A stretch of 30,986 bases of DNA from Saccoglossus kowalevskii (lineage: Eukaryota > Hemichordata > Enteropneusta > Harrimaniidae), in contig NW_003130365.1 of the NCBI RefSeq assembly GCF_000003605.2, forward strand, positions 1-30,986. The letters run 5' to 3'. The translations under genes and the position numbers were made by a program. Below the pieces are notes generated by a model that was not told the origin of the DNA, searched no databases, and was given only the letters and a program-made list of their open reading frames with translations. This document shows positions 1-11,100 of the stretch, piece after piece (the stretch's first letter is position 1; every line of letters starts with the position of its first letter).

Positions 1-423
1 GACTAATATCCTAATTTATTTGACACAAAGTTTGGATAAGTCATATGCTGTGACCAACACAATAACACTTACAAAACACACCCAGTAATCACACATACAA
101 CTGTACAAAATAAAACTTATGAAATTCTCAAAATGTACAAATATACAACAAATTGGATTTTGTGGTTTTAAATTAAAATCAAGAAGTCAATATTTGCAAA
201 GACATTTACCAACCCATGTACAAGAATCTGTTGAAGAAAAAAGATTGGTATAATATTTCGTCAGTTGTGATTTGTATAATTTAGTACTTGTTTCCATATT
301 TATTCCATGAATAAATTATTTGATTGAAATATGAATATTTTAATTATTAGCATCTTTAAATGTTGATCTTCTGAAGACTTAAACAAGCAGCCAGTCGGAT
401 GAAGATATCATTAGAAAATGAAC

Positions 424-1040
424 AATATGTATAGTATCAAAGCAATCAGACTTGCTGTTTTTAACAAGAATTCAAAAATATCACTTTTCACCAAAAATGA
501 CAATAATAATCATCAAAATTAGATAATTGAAGATATCATCATGAAATTAACAAATCTGAAAGAGGTCCACATGTAGTACCTATATATGTAATATAAAAAC
601 AATCGGACTTGTGGTTTTTAACAAGAAGTCAAAAACATCACTTTTTACCAAAAATGACAGAATTATTCACCAAAATTAGAGAATTAAAGATATCATCACG
701 AAATGAACAAATCTGAGAGAGGTCCACGTATAGTACCTATATATGTAATATCAAAGCAATTGGACTTGCCGTTTGTAACAAGAAGTTGAAAATATCACTT
801 TTTACCAAACATAACAAAAATATTCATTAAAATTAGAGAATTTGAGATTTTGACATGAAATGAACAAATCTGAGAAAGAACCATTCAAGGTACTTGCATA
901 TCAAATTTGAGAAAATTCTGACGTGCGGTTTCGAAGAAGAAGTTGAAATTGTAAAGTTGCTGACGTCGGACGACGACGACGAGGGACAATCGGTAATATG
1001 AACAGCTCCGCTATGTTAACTTTGTCGACAGCGGAGCTAA
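424..1040 (+). repeat. 157-bp tandem repeat with terminal hairpin (HINE-like), copy 1
   Basis: The equivalent motif (caatcagactt and its variants) starts at 443, 600, 757 and 914, an exact 157-bp period with about 3.5 units. A GAC-rich tail follows (about 957-985), then a 9-bp stem, AGCTCCGCT (1004-1012) and AGCGGAGCT (1030-1038), around a 17-base loop. The same monomer and tail recur at about 7888-8260 and, inverted, at about 18816-19160. Tandem cores of about 160 bp plus a terminal hairpin recall the non-autonomous Helitron/Helentron-like elements of bivalves (pearl/BIV160 type); that classification is inference. Confidence 0.75.
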
Positions 1041-1307
1041 AAGAATGATTGATATTTAAATCATGTAGGAGCATCTAGCCAGGATTACGCAGCCATTTAT
1101 TTCTCAACTATCACCTAAGGGAAGTGAATTCAATTTGACACTAATTTAAAAATAAAACATTGCTAAGGCATCAACCTTACAAGTCATTGCAGACACAGAA
1201 TCCAATCTTATTTATACAAACAATATGGTAATCAACTTTAAAAGCCAATATAATATTTTGTTCCAAAATGTTGGTGTATCACTTTGATAATTTTTCAATA
1301 TTTTCCC

Positions 1308-1904
1308 ATAATTTCTTTGTTAATGACGAGTGTGAAGACAGCATATGGTTTGATTCACGTACGATTGAAATACAAATGTTTATAATATAGCATTTTAGCC
1401 AATGTAAAAATATTTTTGTGTGGAAAAATCATTGTTATGAATAGTAACACAGTCTCAGTCACATCAAGAGTCACCATGACTTGGGCCCAAATAAGTATGA
1501 ACAGCAATAGTAACACACAGGAAAGACATAAATATGTTTTAAAAAATATGAATCATATGTAAAAAATTTAATCTCAAATTATCACCACTCAGTACTAAAA
1601 AGCAAATAAAATCTTTGAAACAAGGATGTTGATGATGTTTTTATTTATAATCATTGCCCTTTGACCTTCCTCCATGCATTCACAGATGTGTCAAGGAACT
1701 GCCATGTGTTATAAAAGTATTTATAACCTTGATTTCAACAGAAAATACTAAATTGACCCCTATTTTTCTCCCACACAAAAGTATTTTTACATTGACTCAA
1801 ATTGCTATATTTATGTGATTTATAGATATTTCAATCGTACGTCAATTGCATGTGAATCAAACTGTAGGCTGTCTTCACACTTGTTAAAACAAATAGATGT
1901 ACAA
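1308..1904. repeat. Long imperfect inverted repeat (foldback or MITE-like)
   Basis: About 105-120 bases at 1308-1423 reappear as reverse complement at about 1777-1904. Shared blocks include gtgtgaagacagc, gtttgattcac, gtacgattgaaat and caatgtaaaaata. The transcript could fold into a long hairpin with a spacer of about 350 bases. There is no coding capacity. I could not fix a target-site duplication, so the exact ends are uncertain. Confidence 0.7.
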
Positions 1905-2032
1905 TTGGTTACAGATATGAATACAATATTCACAATTTAAATATGAAAACAATTATTTTGTGAAAGACAATAAACGTTGCATTCAACTAGGTAAAAATAA
2001 ATAAAGATACGTTATTTGCATATTTTTCATAC

Positions 2033-2160
2033 CTGATTGACGGCATCAATGACAATCAACAACTGTTCTCTCCTGCTTGATCGTTCCTTCAGTAAAGTTG
2101 GTAATAATTTGATTATCTCTTCTTCAGAATACTCTCCATCAAGTTTGACTAACCTTTCAT
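2033..2160 (-). CDS. NACHT gene exon 9 (Walker B); gene continues off the left edge
   Basis: Residues 532-574, ending in phase 0. The acceptor is TTATTTTCAG|ATGAAAGG and the donor AATCAG|GTATGA. It encodes a polar helix (EEEIIKLLPTLLKERSS) and the Walker B strand QLLIVIDAVNQ. I found no further exon in positions 1-2032, so the next intron exceeds 2 kb. Confidence 0.88.
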
Positions 2161-5100
2161 CTGAAAATAATTATGAAAATGATTAATCATGTTGAAAATA
2201 TGAAGGTTCAATAAACCAAATTGAAAAAAAAAAACAGTAATTATGCATTTAGCCATGGAGGGCAGTATATAAAGAATGCAAGCCTTATCAAGTGTTACCA
2301 CTCTCACCTATAATGTTCGCTAGCCATAAACACTGACTGAGAAATAGTCAAATCACATGCTTTGACTCCAAATCAAACTGCGCACATTTATATGGACACA
2401 CATGGTTTTCAAGTCTGCTCTATTTATTATTTTCAACATGTATTAGGTTCAGTTATAAGATAAATAATTATTTGCCCCGTACTATAATAAGTTCATTTAA
2501 TAATTAAAAGACAATATGCAAACTGATATGGGGTAGCAGAAAAAACACCTAAAACTCACTAGGTTTACGGTAAAACTTTGTATTCCTATTCTGTCATTAT
2601 CACAATTAATCAACTGTTTAGGGTATTGCTAGACCTCAACTAGAGGTCAAATAAGGTTGAATAGGTCACATACAGGTGTCATATGCTCCATCGATGTTCA
2701 TTCATTAACTATAGGCCTCTTAGTCATACTTTAAGGTAGAAGCCTAATCATAATTTCTGACAAAATTGGTCATAAATCACATGACAATGTTCATTAGTTT
2801 ATTATGTATAATCATGAAGCTAATGTCCCATGGTACAATGAAATACCATTATTTTGTGTGTTACAGTTATGTTTTTTGAGAAACGTGTCCTAATATTTCT
2901 TGAAAATTGCTATTTTTAGAACAATTCCATGGAACACAATGTTAAAAAAAAAATTGCATTTTTTGACACTTTTTAAAACCTAGATTTTTTAAATAATTTA
3001 GAACAACAAAATGTACTCCATCATTAACAATATGTGATTTTTTTCAGCCTATGTAACCAGGCTAGATTTTGAGATATTGCATAATTATATATCTGCCATA
3101 GGAACCTAGGGTAAAAGTGTTATAATAGTGTCAAAAGAGCAACTTTCCACTAAAATACAACCATCAATTTCTCGAAAAAAGGCTGGTGACCCCCAACTTA
3201 TTTTAGGTCAATAATCCTTATATTGCCTTAGAGTACAATTTATTGCAAAATGAATAAATTCTGGGTTTTTTAATTTATGAGCAGGCTTCTACCTTAACTG
3301 CAATGTATCAGTAAAAAAACCTTTGTGAAATTAACAAAGAAAAAGAGAACGTACCATCAGCTGACAGTAAATATTTACATAGTCTCTTGATAAGATTATC
3401 ATAGTGAATTGATGATGGACATGAACCAACAAAATGGTAGAATATATCCAAACCAGCCTAAAAAAACAAAACAATGAAAGATGCTATTAGAAAAGCAATA
3501 TAAAATATGTCATTCAGTTCATTCAGCTTTGCAATATAAAAATTGTGGATTAATTTTTGTTATTGCAGAACAAGTCATGAAATATTGTAGCACATTACAA
3601 TTAAACTCCCCATAAATGTAAACAAATTTAAATTAAAAGAAGTTTTTTAAATTGAATAGTAAACACCATCATCCATGTTGAAAGCATTGGGCCGTCTAAC
3701 ATGATTGATTTTGTAGAAATCATAAGTCAGTTTATTGACTGCTGGTGGGAGGGAGGAAAAAGAAAATATTATGTGAGTATGGCCCCTGATCTGGTTTTTA
3801 ATTTATTTTGTTTATAAAATGATAATTCACAATTTCTGTAAGTATAGTAAATTTTATTTTTTCAAGATCACTATTAATGACCTGCCAGTGAAGCAGCATA
3901 ATACTGTGGAATACTTTATTTTCGCTTGGAATGAATTTTCACTATTTTGGCTGAAGGAATATTAAACTTGTCAAAAATCAATTTTCATACAAAACACCAA
4001 AAAAGTCTATTCAGCGAGAATTAAATCCAGCTAAAATAAAGTATTTTACAGTAAGTTACATCACAGCAACTCTCGGTGCATCATATCGGCATAGAGGGCG
4101 CACTGTTCAAAAAACTAAAAAATTAAAAGAATGCAACTACACTGTATATATTGTTATACAATATTTTTGACCCAACATACTGTTTATCTAAATGTATTAG
4201 GCTACCATTTCAACACCAGTTGGTGTTCCCTATAATTAAATTTACAAATTCACAGCTTGCCTATTCTGGTACATATTAAATAAAATACATACTATGTAAC
4301 AAAGTGTGACACTAAGAGATATTTCATAGGTCAATCTATCCCCCTTTGATGTTTGGCACAGTTGCCTCACATTAGCTGTAGTGTTTAAATGCAATGATTC
4401 ACAGTGTCAAATTAATAGATGAGGACTCACTTTTTCAGCATTCATGACTGTTCTTGCCATCAAAGCTGATTTTCCAGTACCAGGACTACCAACAACAACT
4501 AGTAACCAACTATCACTTGGAGCTCGACTCTGCCTCACCCTCATATTAGTTCTTTGTCTACTGCCCTTGGAGTTTACAGAATCACTGCCGACATCACTTG
4601 AATAGTTTTCAACCACTACTCTGATATCGCCATTCTGTTCATCACTTTTATCTGAGTCTAATAGTTCACCATTTGTAAGATGATTCATCACAATGTCATC
4701 ACTGCTTGATATCGTGTCAGAATCTCGGATACTACTCTGTAATGATATGTTCTCATCAGTAATTCCCTGATTATCTCCCTCGGCAAACCTTAATATATTC
4801 GTGATAACTCTATCTCTACCAAACACTGTACTTCCTTTTTGTAGGACATAATTCCTATGCTGTTCATTCTCTGAAATAAAAAGTAAAAATTCAAATTATT
4901 GTGTGGTCGGCGCAAGAATAAAATAATAAAACAAGTCAAATACATAATAATATTATTAAACAGCACCATCTAAACACTGAAAAATATACATTTTTTTATT
5001 TAAAATGCCTACAACATAATATTACATGTATGTTGAGTTTGAAGCAGTGTTATAATAAACAACATCAGTATAATTATAATTAATATTACCTTCTTGTTGT

Positions 5101-8100
5101 GGTGTAAGAGTGTGTTCACTATGAGGGTAAGTTCTTTCTATAGCAGCTTTAAAGAAGGTTAATACATGCTCACAAAACTCATCTAGTTTTGAAAGTTGTA
5201 TCTGTCAAACAAAAACAATATTACTAAATATTGAATTATGGTTGGTTTACGTAGCAGTATTAACTGGTGATCAATAATTGAGTTGAATAATCATGTTTAG
5301 AATGAGTCCTGAATCTTATTTTACTAGTTTTACAAACATGTACATAAGCAGATATGGTCAACTACTATTACAGATATGATAATTGACGGAAATATTACCC
5401 TTTCATCGATACTCTTTTAGAAATAATAGTGGATATGTACAGTTTAAACCCGCATAGAATTATTTTAAAAATTCCACATGCAAATAATATGCACCGTGGT
5501 CATATGATAAAATTATTGGTTGCATTTTCTTACCACTTCTCTACCAGTACTATCATCAACACCATCAACATCACAACTGTATTCAAATACAGAATCAGAG
5601 AACTCTTCATGTAAGTACCTTTTCAATTCCTGTGAAAATAGACAAATAAATATTACCTAATAACTTTTTTTTAGAAGCACACACTATTATTGTAATTAGC
5701 AAATTTTTAGTGAATCCAAAAAAGGGTTGCATAAAATAAATACAAACATAAATACACTCAGTATTCATGGAGTGTCCACATAGCGACTGGAGAACTAAGT
5801 TCTGGAGTAGGTCATTTAAACCTGGGTACCAGACCTATCAAATTGCATACATTCATGAGATGAGAGAAACTTGATTGTGAAAAATATGTCTTAATTCAGG
5901 CACTCCTAATTCATTATAACAACAGGAATACAAACTACAATTAAAAAGTGATACATTTTATTCCAACAATACATGTTTTTGTTGGAATCTCAACCCTAAA
6001 CCACAAAGTATTAGACACATACATATAAATGTTACTGTGATTTATTTGTAATTAACTCAAAAAACCATTTCTGACAATATTTGCAGTAGGGAGGTATAGT
6101 TTCCACAGCCAACAACATTCATTTCCAGATACTATACAGGAAGGTCAAATTCCAAACCCAATTAATATCATGATGCAGACAAGATGACAATATCTCCAAA
6201 CACATCCCCAAAAACTAAATTATACTGAATTCAAAATGACACAAACAAATCAGTGCTGTGATTCATAATGCAGTCAAATGTATTGTCTATAGACAACTAC
6301 ATATGCCAACTTCGAATCCCGACACAATCAAGTCCCAGAATGCTCTCTCCAAAGTTCAAACTTTGCAAATGCAGTGAAAATGTGAAACCGACTACAATTT
6401 TAGATTTGTTGACACCTACCAAGATAGCTGTTTTGACAGCCAATCAATACATCTTAACTAAAAGGTTGACTTCTGAGCCAACTGAACCGATTGGCCTGCT
6501 ATACAGCAGTTACTAGGTTACTCGCTAGCTGAACAAGCCAAGTTTACAGATATTTAGATGGCAGCTGCCTTTTAAAAAAATCCCTGAACATTTTTTGAAT
6601 GTGATTTTCTCCTGCCAATATTTTGCATATTTCTTCATTACTGTAAAACATGTCTTTTTTGCGAGCATGTCTTTTTAGCGAATTTAGAGAGAGAACTGAT
6701 TCGCTAATTCAAGATGTCGCTAATGACCCTATTATAAATTAAAAATGGTTGCCAAACAATGTCTTTTTTCTCGACACACACTTTGTAAACAACACAAAAA
6801 AAAAACATACTGACATGATTGATTTATTGAAAAGTAAATTAACACAAAAAAATAAACGTATTCATTGTGGTCATAATGAAAATAAATAAATGAAGTGATA
6901 CTGATTACGGAAATTAGTAGTACTATATATATATATATAAGGTCAATGTTCTGGATGTAACGCAGCAACGATGCCCGCTTTTTTAAATCCCTGTTGAATC
7001 AGTTGTTTATCATTGGAACAAAATCAAATTACACTTTTTCTTTGTTTTATGGAGATGATAACTGTGCATTTGTTTTTCCACGTGGCAGACAAGTATTGTG
7101 AAAACAGGAAATCAACAATGACAATAGCGATTCTCTAAATCAACATTTCGCTATTACGTCATTTTACCACAATTAGCTAAAATTGCATGTTGCTTTTTCA
7201 ACATGTTTTACAGTATTTTTTAAATGTGGAAAACATAAGTTTGGTCTTCAATATAAATATAATTTTGATGGAAAAGGTAAAAGTGTTGAAAGGATTAAAG
7301 CAGTTAACACTGTGAAACAGAAACGTTTTTGGAAATTACAACAATAAACAAACTGCATCACAAAGACTACTGTACATCAATTCATTCTCTATGACCACAC
7401 ACACCTGTGTCATATTACTGTCTATTCAACACACCAACCAGTGCTATATTGAAATTAATCAGAGCTTGTCTTGCCTAGCGATCAATTCAACAAGTACCTT
7501 TCCTTATGAAAAAAACCTGTGAAATTCACCCCCAACTGAGTGTTAAGTGGGGTGTATCCTGTGTGAAGTCTGTTTGCATTTACTAGGTCATCTGTGACTG
7601 GCAAAAACTAAGAATACTGTAAATAAAGCAACTCATCATAAAACCTTTGAAATTTTATCCAAACATAAACTAGAGAGAGTAAGAATGAATTACAATACAT
7701 TGTACCATGCACTGAAATGAGGTATTCTCATTGGTCAATAGATATCACATGGAGCCCTGCATTAAACGGTGCAATGCGTGAGGTCAATTCATGAACAGAA
7801 GAACAAAATGAGAACTTTGTGACTTTGTATATGTGAGGATATTACCAGGATTGGCAGTCTGTGTTCTATAACCAAATCAGTCATTTCTGGCCATATATCA
7901 AAGCCATCAAACTTGCAATTTTCAACTAAAAGTCAAAAATATCACTTTTTACCAAAATGACAAAAATTTTCACCAAATTTAGAGAATTGAAGATATCATC
8001 ATGAAATGAACAAATCTAAGAGAGCTCTACCCAAGGTACATATACATCAAGTATCAAAGCATTCAGGCTTGTAGTTTTCAAGAAAAAATCAAAAAAGTAA

Positions 8101-11100
8101 AAAGTTGACGCAGACGGCGGACAATCACTCATAACGACGAACAATCACTTGACAAAGTCGACAGCGGAGTTAAAAAGTAAAAAGTTGACACGGACGATGA
8201 TGCCGGACAATCACTCATATGATAAGCTCCACTTGACAAAGTCGACAGCGAAGCTAATAAAATAGAATACAATTAAATAATTTTAAAATGAATATTTTTC
8301 AAACTTTTTCAAGTACAGTAATATTTTTTTGAAACACTTTTACGTAGCAATATCTGATTTTGTTGACCTCATTATAAAGGTACTTTAGCCAGTCGCCAAA
8401 ATATAAACCAACTCACTGTTTTTTTGGTTTGGTGAGAGACTATTATGATGGATTAGTGAGGAATGATTTTAAGTTATTGTCAATGTCCTGTCCAGTTATT
8501 AGTGACTGTGTAGATATAAATAATGAAACATGGTAATTATAATTAAATGTTTGGAGAGTATCTATTCGAAAAGAAGAAATTGAAATATCCTGCTGCTCCA
8601 CAATTTCACAATGCACTCTCTGAAAGAGCCAACATGGTTAATGTTTCTGTAATAAGTTGGTTGTCAGAAAGTGCAAGTGGATAAGTAATGCTATACAGAC
8701 AAATAGTGTTATATAGCCAACAAAAACGTTTGCATGTTTCCATGACAACAATGAAATAAATTGATGAGATATTTCAAGTACCTTTTTTCTATTGAACGCA
8801 CCCCAGATGTATAAAATGACTACTTTGACATTAAATTATCTCTAAAACGTTCGGTATCAACTTTACGAGCAACAAGAACAGTACATGTATGTCAACAACT
8901 ATTCGGGTATTAAATAAATTCAGACTGACAAACAATTGTATGAACACCATGGATTAAGCTACAAGTCTTAAAAGAGACATAAGGTCATATGATTAATAGC
9001 ATCAGCTTTAGTTTCATAGCAATGCAATCCAGAGTGTCTCTGGTACCTGGCAACACAACAATGACATGCCTGAATTAACAACACAAGTATAGTAGACTAT
9101 GCTATGAATGTGTTCTTAATCTAACAGCAGGTTAAAAATAACATTTTAATTTTAATATCAAACATACATGGACACTTTAGTATGACCATGCCTAGCAAGG
9201 TACAATCATGTGTGTGTACAATGTGTTGTATGACCTCTAGATTTATAAGTCAAATTAAAGAAGAAATTCTTGACTATAATTTGTGTAAATGTGTAAATGC
9301 CTATTTACTGATTAGATGGCAGAGAGGGACTGATCATGCTTTTGGTAATGTCTGTTATGTAGGGTATTGTTTACAAGGTTTAATTTTCAGAATAGGACTA
9401 ATAAGAAAAATAAAAACATTTTGTACCACCAAGTACACATAGAACATCAGATGAACAATACAGACTAATTCCATCTCACAAGCAGATTATGTGACACACA
9501 AAGAAAACAACAAATAAAATATTTGCAGACTCTGGTAGATTACTGCTGCAGCTCCCAAGCTCCTATCACACCAGCTTGAGCTAACAGGCAACTTAACACC
9601 TACAATATTATTGCAGCATTTCAAACATCTGCGAACACTTGCACAGCAAATGGAGACTTGAAGGATTGTTATAGTGCTACCAATGCATGTATAAGAAAAC
9701 TATATAAGACAGATATTATAACTCAAATAACAAGACTAATTATACATAACAACAATTAATATTTGAACTTACGGAAAACAAATTTTGCCATTTATACTAG
9801 ATCTTCTGCAAAACTTTGTTGAAGCTAAGCAAATGCATTGATTATCAAGATATGCAAATAAGGCTAATTAATATGCATCTATTAAGTGTAAAATATTGTA
9901 TTATTAGTAATCCAGCTTTGTTTAACTTTGTAAACAACATTAACATCCTAAAAACAGGGAACCATTGAATATCTTTATCAATTTGTGTTACCTTTACAAA
10001 ATCTACATGGATAATTGCTCCAATAGAAACAAATGACAAATCTTACTTTGAGTTGTGACTTCGGCAATTCATCTTCTTCAAGAAAATTCTTCAGATGATC
10101 AGGAGGAATGTCTGACATGTAACATGGATCTCGCAGCATAAACACAGCATTGGGATTTTGATTCCGGATGGCTCCATGTAAGATTTCCATATGTGTCATG
10201 GATAAATTTGGAACCCATTCATATTTGTGAATAATATCTTGGGGGACTTCTCTGGAGGTGGGATTCCAACCATATCTGTGTGGATTAATAATAATTTAAA
10301 ATTATTTAATTAGTAAATTAATGTACGTACAAGTAAATCTCCAACAGAAGCCTATGTGCCCACTATAAAATACTAAGATAATCACTTGACCTGCGCTAAT
10401 CTAACAATGTCTGTAGAAAATCTTCACTTTATCTGAATATATCATTCTTTTTATTCAATATACAGAAGTTTTTGACTTTTAAATAAAACTTCATTATCAC
10501 TTGATATAACATGACCTGACTACTTTAAGTTGAACACTTCATTATAAATACACATCAATATTTGATACTGAAAATTGACTTGGAAAAGATAAGTAAACTT
10601 TTAAATAACTCGTGCATATCAAATGAAGTTTCCAGACTTACAGGATTTAAAATTAATTATAAGTTTGATGATACAAGTTTTAAATTCTCACCTTTCACCT
10701 AACATTCCAAGAAAGAATGGTTCACCATCAGTTTCATCAAGACAACGATCTATTTCTTCTAGACAGGTTGCTATGGTTTCTCCTGTTGTGGTGTCTTTTG
10801 GTACTCCCCATCTCAAATCACACTCAATTAACTGCAGCTGTCGTGTCTCACACCATTCTTTTAACTCTGGGAATACCTACAAGACAAATGACTCAATTTT
10901 CACTTTGAATGTTCAACTCTATCATATTAGTCTAAAATTACTAATAATATCATACAATAAAATAAAAATAAAATAAATTAAATCGTCAGTAACTTTAAAG
11001 TTGTGGTTTAGTGGGTGTTTTTTGAAGTTTTTTTTTTTTTAAATTTGACTGTTTTATTAATAAGTTTAGTGTCAGTCAAAAAAAGATACATGTACACATG

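Larger units (their letters stand above)
1..2032 (-). other. Intron 9 of the NACHT gene (partial)
   Basis: No coding exon is visible. It is filled by two repeats annotated separately: a 157-bp tandem element (about 424-1040) and a long imperfect inverted repeat (about 1308-1904). Positions 1-420 are AT-rich with nothing recognised. Confidence 0.7.
5630..10046 (-). other. Intron 4 of the NACHT gene (4.4 kb)
   Basis: No exon was found between exons 4 and 5. The intron contains a TA-flanked MITE (6641-7213) with a short (TA)n run at about 6922-6940, and the second copy of the 157-bp element (about 7888-8260). The remainder is AT-rich and unrecognised. Short open frames here lack domain similarity and splice context. 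Confidence 0.7.

Noticed and set aside
5429-5614. Plus-strand frame of 61 codons
   Set aside because: It overlaps exon 5 of the minus-strand NACHT gene, which has splice sites and family similarity; this frame has neither.
6268-6516. 82-codon plus frame
   Set aside because: It lies inside intron 4 of the minus-strand gene with no recognisable domain or supporting splice signals.
9182-9442. 86-codon plus frame, Cys-rich
   Set aside because: It lies inside a 4.4-kb intron with no domain, no signal peptide and no splice sites that fit.
10623-10976. Plus-strand frame of 117 codons
   Set aside because: It is antisense to the well-supported DUF4062 exon 3 and has no domain.
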